DNA from: Aptenodytes patagonicus
Taxonomy: Eukaryota > Chordata > Aves > Sphenisciformes > Spheniscidae
Reading direction: 5' to 3'
Length of the DNA stretch: 64,000 nucleotides
Assembly: GCF_965638725.1 (NCBI RefSeq)
Contig: NC_134970.1
Coordinates: 5,585,001-5,649,000, forward strand
Positions 1-28,524 of the stretch are shown here, piece after piece. Made by a program: the position numbers and the translations under genes. The notes beneath the pieces were generated by a model, which had not been told where the DNA came from, ran no database searches, and saw nothing but the letters and a program-made list of their open reading frames with translations. Positions within the stretch are counted from its first letter, which is position 1; each line of letters begins with the position of its first letter.

Positions 1-1260
1 CCTCCCAGCCAAAGCCCTAGACATTCACCTGATTCTGCTGGTGGAAGAGGGGAGAATCAGCTTCCAGGGTCCATATTTGAGCCTTTTGTTTCAAGACTTC
101 CTGCCTTTTCTTTGTTCATGTGAAATCCCCTCCAAGAGCTCCCACAGTGCATCAAGTTTTCTCGGCAGAAAAACAGCCTCAGGAGGCCATCTGTGTTTCC
201 TGAAAGAGGTAGCACATGATTTTGCGACTCACCTTTAATATCAAACTGACCGGCTCCGTCTAAGCAAAGCAAGGTCCAGTTTAACTGCAAAATCAGTCGT
301 TCAGAAATTAAATCTCTGTCACGTGTGTTACAAATATATCAGCGTTTCCATCATGTAGGGACTATACATGCCATTTTAAATCCTGAAATTCCTCTGTTGC
401 TGATAGACTTCAACTGCATGCGCAGAAGGTATTTGAGTGATTAGAACCCAAGAACTCCTTGACGTTGTTAATGATAAAAACCTTTTCACCCTCTGAAATG
501 CCCTTGCTTTTTTGTAGAAATGTAAATAAAATGAAGCAAAATCCTCTTTTGCTAGTAACTCCGCACATTTGGGGTGAATATGGAACCACGTTTTTGTCAT
601 GCCATTCCTCAGAGCTCCCCGTTAGATTCCCAAGGCCAGTCAAACCGTTACTGAAACTGATTGTTTCAGATGTTCCTGAAGAGCAGAGGGCCGAGATGCC
701 AACGGCTTACGCCGCCCGAGCCATGAGTTTGCTGAGCTGGGACGTGGGAGCCCTTCCTCCCCCGAAGCCGTCTCCGGGCTGTGCCAGACTTCAGAGCCGG
801 GGGATCAAAGTGAGGGGACCCGACCATGAAAGGCTCAGACCGCCCGGAAATCGCTGTGTCCCGCTCGGCACACTCCGTGGATCGGTCCGTCTACCCTTGC
901 AGACGTGGTTTCCTCTTGGGCTGAGGGACTGTTTCCCGAGCCCTGGGAGGCTGAGGTGACCGTTGGCGTCTCGGTGGCACCTGTCCCTGGGTACGCCTCG
1001 CCCCCTGTGGTCACCGCACGGTGACCCAAAGCGCCATCAACCCTGGGGGGATGTGGAAAAACCAACCTCCCCTCCGCCGCGGGCTGGACGGCGAGGCGAG
1101 GCCGCGCGCTGGGAAGCTGCAGGTCACAGCACCATTACGGGGAGGAGGGAAGGAAGCAGGGCAGGGCTCCCCAGGCCCGCGGGAGCGCCGCAGGCAGGCT
1201 GGCACCCTACGGCTCGAAGCGCTGGTGCCTCTGGCTGGGCCTAAGGGGGAAAAAAGCCCC
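1..1260. other. Upstream intergenic sequence, no gene seen
   Basis: The sequence is moderately AT-rich to about 700 and then rises in GC toward the STK38 CpG island. Open frames occur on both strands, but none shows a recognisable domain, a plausible exon boundary pair or conservation that I know. An AATAAA at 527-532 has no gene attached to it. In human the gene beyond STK38 is SRSF3; none of its sequence is recognisable here. Confidence 0.6.
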
Positions 1261-1360
1261 ATTTGAAATACAATGCGCGGGTGCTACCGCCGCCCCCCCC
1301 AGCCGGGCCCGCACCCGCACCCCTCAGGTGCGCCCGCGCCTCCCTGGGCCCGGAGCACAC

Positions 1361-1372
1361 TGCGCATGCGCC
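1361..1372 (+). promoter_or_regulatory. NRF1 motif 1 (TGCGCATGCGCC)
   Basis: The site contains the self-complementary core GCGCATGCGC of NRF1 binding sites. It is the most upstream of three such sites within about 155 bases, just before the likely STK38 start of transcription. Binding is inferred. Confidence 0.7.
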
Positions 1373-1424
1373 AGGGCGCACACCGCCACCCCCCCCGCCC
1401 CTTCGAGCTGGCGACAAGCCTCCA

Positions 1425-1436
1425 CGCGCATGCGCC
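1425..1436 (+). promoter_or_regulatory. NRF1 motif 2 (CGCGCATGCGCC)
   Basis: Second copy of the GCGCATGCGC core, 64 bases downstream of the first. Repetition of a 10-bp palindrome at this density is unlikely by chance even in a CpG island. Confidence 0.7.
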
Positions 1437-1503
1437 GCTGGCGAGAGAGGGCGGGGCGCGGCAGCCCCGCCCCGCGAGCAGAGGGCGGGGCCGAGAGGAT
1501 GGT

Positions 1504-1515
1504 GGCGCATGCGCG
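1504..1515 (+). promoter_or_regulatory. NRF1 motif 3 (GGCGCATGCGCG)
   Basis: Third GCGCATGCGC core (1505-1514). NRF1 sites typically lie within tens of bases of the transcription start, so the STK38 start probably falls near or just after this point. The motif lies a few bases after an upstream ATG at 1499. Confidence 0.65.
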
Positions 1516-1519
1516 CTGC

Positions 1520-1727
1520 CGTAGCGGTCCCTGGGGTGCTCGTCCCGTCCGGGTCGCCGTCGGTGCGGGGGGCGGCGGTAGCGGCGGGGGGCTCCGGTCG
1601 CCCCGGTCCCGTCCCCCCCACTCGCCAGCTCCGCCCCGCCTCTCCGCAGCCGCTTCGCCTGGCTCGGCGGCGCCGGGACCCCGCCGTCTCCTTCAGCTCC
1701 TCGCCGCCCCCCTCCCGGGGGGCTCCG
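1520..1727 (+). other. STK38: STK38 exon 1 (5'UTR), approximate 5' end
   Basis: A good splice donor, CTCCG|GTAAGC, ends this exon at 1727. The next exon begins at 3610, two bases before the STK38 start codon, so the exon is untranslated under the conserved start. The 5' end is a guess placed after the NRF1 cluster. The exon has no stop codon in the frame that leads into STK38 (see findings). Confidence 0.6.
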
Positions 1728-3611
1728 GTAAGCCGCTCCCGCCTCGTCGCCATGGCGACCCCCGTGTTCCCCCCCCGCCCGGTGCTCCGCATACCATCCC
1801 CGCCCTCCTCCCTTCCCCCCGGGGCCCTTCGCCTCTCGCTGGGGTGGGGAGCAAGGGGCGGCCCCCTCGAAGCCCCCGGTGGGGCTGGGAGCGGGGCCGC
1901 TGCGGGCCGGGGTCCCTCCGGCGGCGAGGTCCCCCTTTCCCCGGGGGCGGCCGCGCTGCGGGCCCGGGGGCGGCGGGAGCAGCCTTCTGCCCCTCGTTCG
2001 GGGGGGGTGGGGGGGGGGCTTGGGCCCCTTTTGTCCGCTCCCGGTGATGCTGCACGACGGGCCGCGGAGCCGCCGCCGCCGCCCCCGGGGGCCGCCTCGC
2101 CCCCGACCGGCTCTGGCCGAGCCCGGGCGCCGGGAGCATCCTGCCCCGTCACCGTCCGATCGCCGTGGTGGGAGTCGGTTGGCTCTGAGCGCCGGTCCCC
2201 GTAGAAAAGGCACCCGAGCACCAACAGGTGGTTTGGCTCTGCTGCCTCCCAGCCGCCTGCTTTCTCTTTTCTTCCCCCTTTTTTTTTTTTTAATTTTTGC
2301 ACCCCCTTGTAACCTGCTTCCGTCGGATAATTTCATATTCTGTTCTCTAGGAAGCGTGAACCGGCGGCACGGCTCTCGCCCCTACCAGCTCACAGCGCGC
2401 GGCGATGTAACGTGCCATCTCCTCGGGGGTGCGCGGGGAACGCGACCCCCCGCTCGCGTGGCGTCACTCAGCGCTGCTCCTCCGTAAAGACGTAGCCCCA
2501 ACCCAAAAAAACCCACACAGCTGGAGGTTCTCCCCGGCTCCCGTGCTGTTATCTTTTCTGTGAACGGGCCCGTAAGCGCGGCGAACAAAATACTTGGTGC
2601 CTGTAAAGGACGCGATTTGCAAAGGCGCAATAACGCTGCCTCGTAAAGATCTGCGAAAAGTAAACAGAAAAGAATAACTCGGGGAGCTGCTGCCGGCGCC
2701 CAGGCTTCGTAAAAAGGGGAAGTGTGTCTCTGACCTATATTTGTCTGCAATTTCTAGTAATAAGTTGCAAGACTCGGTTACCTTACTGCCAGTTACGTTG
2801 TGACCAGGAGAACTGGGCTAAGGTGGTTTTACACTTGAAATCTTTGCATTTTAATGCGTTTTAGAAAGTAGAGCTGGGTTGTCCAATACATCCTGAAACT
2901 GTGCTGCCGGTTGGAAGCGGCGTACTCCGATGTATTTATTTCTTAAGAGAATCCAGTATGTAAATGTAGGATACTTACACTAGGGTGGGTTTTTTGTTTT
3001 GTTTTTTTTTTTTTAAACTGTAACTTGTTCCAAGGCAGCGGTCCTCCGGAATTTGCCAGATTTCTGTGTGAAAGCATCTAGTAAAAGCTCCCTTAGTGCT
3101 TAAAAGCAACTAAATAGCTTTTTTTCTCCTTCCTCAGTTGCTCCGTTGTTGGGTTGGCTTTCAGGATTTTGATAAATTTCACAGCAGAAGAGACAGCAGG
3201 CGACTGATGGAGTTATTTCTGCAAGGGTCAGAGGAAAAGGAGCTTCTGGATTAGATGTTTCACTGTGATATTTCTGAATTTTGAACACTCATTAAAGATA
3301 GAATATATTGGGAGAAATAAACATTTGCAGTACTGCCTGAAATTGTGGTTTTTGAGGCACCGTGTTTCTTAAGTTTCCTTCCCCCTTATTTTCAGATCAA
3401 AAATGTTCAAAACAGGAAGTTTGACTTGTACCTTTTATTTTGTAAGACTTTTCCCTACTTAGTCTTAGTTTAGACAACTGGGCTGTTAGCGTTTGTCCTT
3501 AAAATCTTAACTCTGTGATTCAGCGCCACTTAATTGATTGCAGCTCGTGTTTGAAGGTTGGTTGTCATTTATAATGTTAAATGTTTCCTCCCTTTTTCTT
3601 TCCTAATAGCC

Positions 3612-15726
<12,115 letters not shown>

Positions 15727-18700
15727 TAAATCTTTACCTGGGACAACTTCTGAGCCGTGGAATTCTGTTCCTGTACTTTGGGTTTATACCCATAAAAGAA
15801 CTTTTTCTTTTTTTAAAGAAAACTTGAGGGCTACCAACTCTTAGAGAGGACTTCAGGACCCTGTTTTGTTACACGCCCTGGTTGTTACTAAGGATTTTTT
15901 CTTTCTGCGCCATTGAAAAATTCCACAAAATGTTTGCAACATCTCTGCTGCAAGCACGTTTTGCTGCTTCAGGAGCAAGAGTTTTTCTTTTTAAATTCTT
16001 TGCCAGATTGTACAGTCCATCGGGAGATGAGAGCAAGCCTTCACTTTGACATGGCAAAGCGCGTGATGTTTATATGGGCTGTTTCGCCAGCCCTGCATTA
16101 AGTGACAAACTGAATCTGCCAATTCTGCCAGCACTGTTTTCCCAGTGGCTAAGGACTTCAGTACAGAGGAAACAAAGCAATAATTAAAGCTTGAGATAGA
16201 CAACTCTCCAGTAACCTATCTAGTAGAAGGACACAACTTGTATTGCCTTAACCTTAGTTTGTAGTGCTATTTTTTTTATAATGCTACTTGGAAGCCTCTT
16301 TAATAGCATTTCTCAACTCTGTTGCAGTGGCCTCCAGTTGCGGTGCACTTTACTTCTGGTACTAAGACAGTGACCCTCAAGCCATTTAATATTTTTTCTA
16401 AATTAAAAAACTGTGCAACGCTTTTTCTTTTCTAGACGGTCATAGGAGAAACGGGCCACTTCCTCCAGCGCCAACAGGTTTTCAGTTACTGTATGAAAGG
16501 ATGGATCTATAAACAATGCAGGTAATAAAAACTACAGCTGGTAACGCAGGTGGGTCTGGAATTAGAGCAGAGAGGGAGGGAAATCCATTTAACCTGATCA
16601 TTGGTGGGCATCTTGCGTACAGTCGGTCAGCTGTGAGGCTTCCCGTTCCTGCTGCTGCCATCTTTTGGCCACTTCAAAGATCTGCTGCACGTTCATCGCT
16701 TTAAAGACGAAACCATCTTTTGTGGCCTTCTTTGCTCTTGGTTTTGAGCAGAACAGTATCAGATTCTTCCGTGAATCTTGACGACAGAGGCCTCCCTGGC
16801 TTTTCCTTACAGAGCTCCTCTTGCTGTCATGGCTGAACCATCTGTCCCTGTAGTCTTCCAAAGAGACGGTGCCTCACGAGGTCACTTTTGGGGCAGTGGA
16901 ACCCACCGTGTCCACCCTTTGATTATTGCCTAATATAATTTATAAAAGTACATTCAGTTACGATCAGGATGCTCTCCAGGAGAGCCCCAAAGTGCCTTTC
17001 CTTGCCTAAGCATCTCTCAGAACATGACTGCATTTTGGGAGGGAGGATTCTGCCTCAGCTGAGCTTTTGGTAATTCCTTTTTATAATCACGAGCTCCACT
17101 TTGCACCCGTTTTGTAGTTAACTCTGCGCTTCCAGGGGCAGGTGGCATTAACCTTTGGGCCTGCCTGGTATGAGTCTTTAATTTGCAATTAGGTTTTTTA
17201 AAATAATAAATGTGATGAGGTTTCTAAAAGCATGTATCGATTTGAACTGTCTTGGATTCTTGCAAACTTTCATTGGTGCTGAACACTAGCTACATAGCAC
17301 AGACAGAAAAAAAAAAAAAGCTGTTTAGAAACAAAGCTAGAGCAGTGTTTCAAAGTAAAAGGAAGGCTTTCGGTTATATTTAGTCCTAACTTTCTAGATT
17401 AGGAAATGAAAGGAAATGAGTTTGTAGTGAAACTTTTTTTTTTAATAGGTGCTTTTAGGGAATTTTAACCTAGATGTCTTTTGAACCGAGTGCCATCGTA
17501 GAGGACTGATTGCGGGATTGACCCGTATGTAGCTAAAACTGGGTGATAGTTCGTTAGCATCCTCTCCCTAACCACCCCTTGTGCTTTCTGCATGTGTCCT
17601 AGGAGTTCAATGAATTGCCATAAGCAGTTTAGATACCAGTTGGATCCTACAAAGCTGAAATGCAAAAACAGCCTTAATTAGAAGTACCAGGATCACTGTA
17701 GTCAGTAGGGCTTACTCAGATGAATAAGGGCTAACTGAAGTAATCATCTATAGGGCCAGGCTTTTTACCAACTAGTCAGTAATATCACCTTCTGCTCCCT
17801 TTTTTATGAAGGACAGATGCCAACTTCTCAAATTGCTCTATCTCCTTATCCTGCAGTTTCTTCTAGCCATTTGAAAATGTTGCCTTATAAACCATTGGAA
17901 AACTACGAGGTATTAATATCAAAACATTTTTTTAAAAATTCCTAACAGCTTAGTTACTGCCTTAAAATTAAAAAAAAATCAAAATTCTTTAAAGCTGCTG
18001 TGGATTAGGACTAAATGATTTTGAGTAGCTGCATTATTAGCCCTTTACTAAAAGGGACTGGCATTTTTATTTATAAATACCAAAGATGAAGAAGCTATAC
18101 AAGTGTACATTGTGATAACTTGCTGTGGAAAATCCACCCCTATATAATAATATGTACTGTGCATTTTTAGTGCATGTGTTTCAGAGTGTTCTGAAACCTC
18201 AGACTGTTCACTTCTCGAGTTAAAGGCGACGTTTTTCAAAGGCACAAGGGGCAGTTGGGTACCTCGTTCCCGTTGTCTTTCAGCAGAAGTTGGATGTCTG
18301 AAGAGAGGCCTCTTGGACACACCTTTCCGGCAGTAGGTTTTGTATCCCAGTTGCAGCGTAAGCCTGCTGCCCGTTACAGTTGTTCACCAACACTAGGGGG
18401 GAAAAAAAATACAGCGTCGTCTTTCCAGGATCCATACTTCACTACTAACAGATTGAGAGTTTCGTATGCCTGTTCCATCTCCCATGTTAGCCAAACACTT
18501 TCCTTAGCTGCTGGCTTGTCTATTGAGGTGGTATGTACCTTTTAGCTCTTTTTTTTTTTTTAAGCTGCGAGGAGTTGCTGGACTTCTAGGAGTAATTCCA
18601 ATCTGAATTTCCAATGGATCTGAACATGAGTTACGTTGCCAGTTCATCTCTGTATCATGCCTAGCACAAAACTGCACTAAGTGTTTGCCCTGACTCTGCC

Positions 18701-18860
18701 TTAACTTGTAAGTTGAAAAAGTGTTCTGTAAATATTTAAAAGCTGTTACTAAATTGCACTGTAAAATTTGGCAGGTGTATTGTGTGTTGCTGGGGGAGCC
18801 AACTTTTTATGGAGCGATCTTTGCGTTGTGTTGTGTAAATAAAACCCTCTTAGTAAACAA
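15727..18860 (+). other. STK38: STK38 3'UTR
   Basis: About 3.1 kb of non-coding sequence follows the stop and ends after a canonical AATAAA at 18838-18843. A second AATAAA at 17205-17210 could give a shorter isoform. A third hexamer (15725-15730) overlaps the stop codon itself and is too early to be useful. Long A and T runs are present, but no coding exon is recognisable. Confidence 0.7.
18838..18843 (+). terminator. Poly(A) signal AATAAA, probable STK38 distal end
   Basis: A canonical hexamer in the GTGTAAATAAAACC context. It is followed within about 50 bases by T- and GT-rich sequence (CATGTTCTGTTTTTAC), as expected of a cleavage region. Confidence 0.65.
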
Positions 18861-18869
18861 CAATTTTGC

Positions 18870-19880
18870 TAGCATGTTCTGTTTTTACAAACTGGCATCT
18901 CTCAGGTTGGTTTTTTTCAGACTTGAAACTAATTTTAGAATCGACTGCTTGGGTATGAGAACGCAGTGGTAACTCACGGGCTGAAGCCCACATTTCCAAC
19001 AGCTGCAGAGCAGGCATGAAGAAACGAGCACCCTGCTGAAGGTGAAAGACAGCGCTGGTCTTCAGAAGAATTAAACCTTTCTGGCAGAACGCGCCTGGCC
19101 TCCTGGCAGGGGTGGATGACCCCAGCCTTACTCGTGCCTAGATGTCTGCATTGTGTAAATGTCACTTCAGTTTACCAACTTCAGGGCAAGCTCTTTTTAA
19201 TCTTTTCCCCTTTCTATTTTTAAAAGGGATAATAGGCATTGGAAGCAAAGCTTCCACCCTTCATTTTTTTTTTTCTACCAGTTTGTAACATGCCAAAATC
19301 AACTTGCAGTTCTTATTTTGCTTCACATTCGCAACAGCTCCACTTGTGAGTACAAGTTCCTGTTATCACTTCAGTAATTCTACTGAATTCCACCTTGTTC
19401 GAACTCTTAACGCCTTTCTCAAGCTTCATCAAGAAAACCCTTGAAATACATCGAACGCTGAAGATGGAAATAGAAGCCAGACCTGCTCCGAAGCTGTTTT
19501 CTTCCAAAGACTGAAGCGGAGAGCCTCTTTCGCAGCATACTAACCCAAAATAGCACTCGGGCCCGTTACAGATGCTGCATGTTTTGCGGGTTACGTAGTG
19601 TTATCTCATACCTGTGCTATGTGCTGCTTTTAGAACATCGCTGCAGCGAGCTGGTAAACTCGGAGGTCCTCTCAGCACCCGTGGTAGCAGCGCTTCTGTG
19701 CAGCTGCTGCACAAGGTCCCTGCCAAATCACCCGGGCTCTGTCTGACATGAGACTACTAGGACTTTGGGGTCCCAAGCCACACTTACTTTATGAAGTAGG
19801 GAAACAAAACCTTCTAGCAATCTATCCCCTGCCCATTCGTCTACTCCACATTTAAAACAGTTTTTAAAAGAGCCAAACAA
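18870..19880. other. Convergent intergenic gap between STK38 and KCTD20
   Basis: About 1 kb separates the two predicted 3' ends. It contains short poly-T tracts and no recognisable gene, repeat family or promoter. Confidence 0.5.
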
Positions 19881-19898
19881 GCCGCATATAATTTATAC

Positions 19899-19904
19899 TT
19901 TAAT
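19899..19904 (-). terminator. Poly(A) signal ATTAAA, probable KCTD20 distal end
   Basis: On the minus strand the context is TTTCTGTATTAAAGTATAAA, which looks like a vertebrate 3' end with the common ATTAAA variant. An alternative AATAAA (minus strand, 22874-22879) lies only about 140 bases after the stop and could give a short isoform. Confidence 0.5.
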
Positions 19905-22204
19905 ACAGAAAAGAAACCGTACATCTGTAGTTCATACACACCACAGGTAACACTTCAGTATATCCAGAATAAGACAAAACTTGACCTTGTACATGAACGG
20001 TATGTGACCAAGAGAGGAGGAAAAGCAAATGCACACTTTTTCAACTTTAGTGTTCCAAGGGAACTTGCACTGCTAAAAAAAAAAATAAAATCCAAAATTC
20101 ATCTTTAATTACTTGGAAGAGCCAATTAAGTACAGTGGTTTTCTGGAGTGATAAAAACTGCCTGGAAATCACAGAAGCTGGATACCTCCATCCCATGCTG
20201 AAGGTCCAAACTGATTACACAGGGTACCAACACGTTCCTACGAGGCATCGACAGTCTTTAAACCTCAGGCAATGGCCTGTTGCAGCCAAGTGCCTGGGGC
20301 CACTACTTCTAATCAACTGGCTGAATCCTTCAAGAGGCCTAGCTGACACTCGGCTCAGGGACAGACGCTGGGGGGGGCTGTTTTGGCCGAACACGGTACT
20401 TAGCTGTCAGATCCCGCAAGCTGCTGTCGATGGCAGATGCTCGGCGTCTGATGCCTTGACACAGTCCTGCAGGGTAGCGCTCAACGACATGCACGTACAA
20501 GTCCTTAGAGCAGAACACGTGTAAACTCCAATTCCAAGTCAGCTGGTCAATACCAATACACGTTCACTTAAAATTTACACTGCTGTAAAAATAAATACAC
20601 ACCCAAAAAAAAAAAATCCATAGGGCCTGGGGAGAAGCTCCATCATTGCTGGGGGGACAGTCTCACCACTGCCTTTGCTTGACTTTTGGGAACGGCTCGT
20701 TACCAAGGCAAGTAACGGGTTTGGTCTGGCCCTTAGCCGGAAGGTGAATGGTCCATATGTCTTCCTTTCTCTACTACAAAAATAGAAATTCATCTAGAGC
20801 AATGATGGAAAGTGATTGCACGCCCTCTCTGTGCAGGTTCTGAAGGACACTTCTCTATACTGATCCAATGACGCGCAGGGAGGATTTTTCAAAAGTAGTC
20901 AGGCGGACCCGGGCATCTGAACCCCTGGGACGCTCAGGAGGTCCTGAAGCGCTTTTGGGAATCTTCCCATAGGCACTTATAAAAAGAAGAAATCTATTTG
21001 CTGCACTTAGGAAAGAAGGTAAGAACAGAAACGCTGCAAAGAATGGAACCTGTATCCATACAAACGGGAACTAAATGTATCAGCAGGTATATCTGCCTCG
21101 GCAGAGATTTTGTTACTCGTAACTAAAACGACACTCATAAACCTTTAGGAAAATTTGTGCTTGATATTGTCATGTTACTAACACTGAAAAAAACATCCTT
21201 AGCAGCAAACAGTAACAGCAATCTTCAACGCTAAGTCTACCATACGCTTTGCAGACAGACAGAGAATAACAAAACTTTGCTTGACAATGCAACCCTGACA
21301 ACAAAGGATTAAACCTTCTAGGGGCAGACCGATACCTACTTCTATTTTGAAGTATGACCAGGTAATTCAACGCGTCAGTGGTACAGGGTTCAACAGCAGT
21401 CAATTGCAAGAGCAGAACTGACCTGAACTTAACAACTTTGCAAGGGAGCTCTCTCCCTCTCTCTGTTTTTGGATGGGTTCCAGCTCTTCTTTGCACCAGC
21501 ACCATGTTTCAGTACTCTGCTCTGGGTACCTAAAACCTCTACACAGCCATCAGAAATGATGGCTTTGTAAGGCAGGCCCCTTCTGGTGGACGCGCAGCTC
21601 CGTTGTGGCACCACTGAACTAGCGGCGCGCTAATCGGGGGGTTAAGCAAGCCTACTGGGAACTCCATACTGCAGGAACAGGACCAGCTAGGCTCTAATAT
21701 AACTAACCGAGCTAAACCAGCTTGGAGTGTGTCTCTACTTACAGTCACAGCTTTGTTGGCCCTGAATCCAAAATGAACAGAGCCTTAACCACAGACTAGG
21801 ATAATGTATTCAGAGCAGCAAAGGAGAGTTGTTCCCAGGTACGTGTATTTTTCTCTACTGAAGGCTGGTTTACTATTGGTATTTCTTACCGGCCTGACAG
21901 CAAAATGGTTCAGTCAGTTCCAAACTGGGAAGAAAATAGCTGGCCTTTTAAAGCTGCAACAGTAGAGTGCTCCTTGGAGAGTCTACAGAAATTTTGACTG
22001 CCTAAGGTTGATGAGACCAAGGATTTTACTCAGGTATTAAACTGTCTGTACTGGGAGCTCCTCCACTGGCTTTTTTTGTCTTAGCAGGAGGATGGAGGAG
22101 ACAAATTAAAGTCTTTAGCATGCACAGTCATCTCTAGAAAGCTTCTTACATCTATTAGGCTACTAAACAGATTTACTTTGTTGGTAAAGTATCAACTACA
22201 GTTG

Positions 22205-22280
22205 ATATTTTATATATAGTTATGTATTTATACTATATATTTATACTATTTATATATAGTATATATATTGTAGTATATAA
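22205..22280. repeat. AT-rich imperfect palindromic tract in KCTD20 3'UTR
   Basis: The tract is built from TATATATAGT and its complements, alternating with TTTATACTA segments. TATATATAGT occurs directly repeated (22211-22220, 22251-22260), with the reverse-complement ACTATATAT between. Several overlapping hairpins are possible in RNA or DNA. Confidence 0.7.
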
Positions 22281-22497
22281 CTACAAAACAGTCTCTTATT
22301 TTTGGCTTTTTCCTTCAGCATGATCTACTTGTTTTACTGAACTTAACAGACAACATCCCTAAAAACAGCGATTCCATCTTATGGAGAAATGGGAAATTCC
22401 TGTGAACAGGCATATGCTTCCTATTAAACTAGTTCAACCTTCCCTAGAACAGCAGTACAACATGCTGGATGCAAAGCCAGGTGGCAGTGTAAACAGA

Positions 22498-22554
22498 TTC
22501 CTCCACACTCGGTATTTTTGCTGTCATTCCTCCACACTCAGTATTTTGCTGTCA
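22498..22554. repeat. Tandem duplication, 2 x 28-29 bp
   Basis: Two adjacent copies of TTCCTCCACACTC[G/A]GTATTTT(T)GCTGTCA (22498-22526 and 22527-22554) differ by one substitution and one base in a T run. The similarity suggests a recent duplication inside the KCTD20 3'UTR. Confidence 0.85.
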
Positions 22555-23019
22555 CAACTGTGCTACATTTCTGCTGGTTGATGAAAGAGTATCATCTGTC
22601 CCGCCTTGATGTTCGCTCCTTTGTAACTGATTATCACAAAAGCAAAGCTAAGTGCCTAATGGTAAAGGAAAGCTTTGTCTTGACAGGCCCAGAATTTCCT
22701 CTCTCATGTCAAACGACATTTCTAAATACTTCTGCTCTTTTTAGAAGTTTAGGTAAAATATTCAGCACCCACCAATCTGGAAGCCTTTGTAGTATAGAAA
22801 CAAACAGCATAATTTCTTTTTGTTTGAGGAGACGTTGCTTTTGATTGCACAATTAGACTATGGAGTGTGGCTCTTTATTAACATGCTTGAAATACGACAA
22901 TGTAGTAAGAGCATGAACGAGGATAAAGCACCTTTGCAGGAGTCTGTGTTCCATCACCTGGGATGAAACTATGCTGAGACGTTCCCACATCAAGCAGGAC
23001 TATCCACCCTGAGCCACGA

Positions 23020-28487
<5,468 letters not shown>

Positions 28488-28524
28488 GCTGGGCCTCCGT
28501 GATGTGAGGAGCTGGTTGCGTTTC
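28488..28524 (-). other. KCTD20: KCTD20 exon 2, 5'UTR part
   Basis: On the minus strand an acceptor TTCTCTTAG|GAAACG precedes the start codon by 37 bases. A second possible acceptor (CTCCTAG|CTCTTC) lies 13 bases further upstream, so a NAGNAG-like choice between two acceptors is possible. Neither changes the protein. Confidence 0.65.

Larger units (their letters stand above)
1300..2200. promoter_or_regulatory. CpG island promoter of STK38
   Basis: The segment is very GC-rich with dense CpG and no obvious TATA box, as expected for a housekeeping kinase promoter. It contains three NRF1-type palindromes (separate entries), many GC-box-like G/C runs, and the first-exon donor at 1727/1728. The long open frames on both strands here result from stop-codon depletion in GC-rich DNA and are not genes. 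Confidence 0.85.
19885..23019 (-). other. KCTD20: KCTD20 3'UTR
   Basis: About 3.1 kb lies between the KCTD20 stop codon and the ATTAAA signal. It contains an AT-only inverted-repeat segment (22205-22280) and a 28-29 bp tandem duplication (22498-22554). No other coding exon is recognisable on either strand. Confidence 0.55.

Noticed and set aside
1752-1770. CGCCATGGCGACC, an ATG with ideal Kozak context, as an alternative STK38 start
   Set aside because: It lies beyond the exon 1 donor at 1727, inside intron 1, and its frame does not lead into STK38.
1241-2302. Very long open frames (over 300 codons) on both strands in the CpG island
   Set aside because: GC-rich DNA lacks stop codons; the translations are Gly/Pro/Arg/Ala low-complexity in all frames, and the region is explained as the STK38 promoter and first exon.
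16598-16861. Minus-strand 87-codon open frame with unusually protein-like composition
   Set aside because: It lies antisense within the STK38 3'UTR, has no exon signals or known domain, and single short frames of this size occur often in the window.
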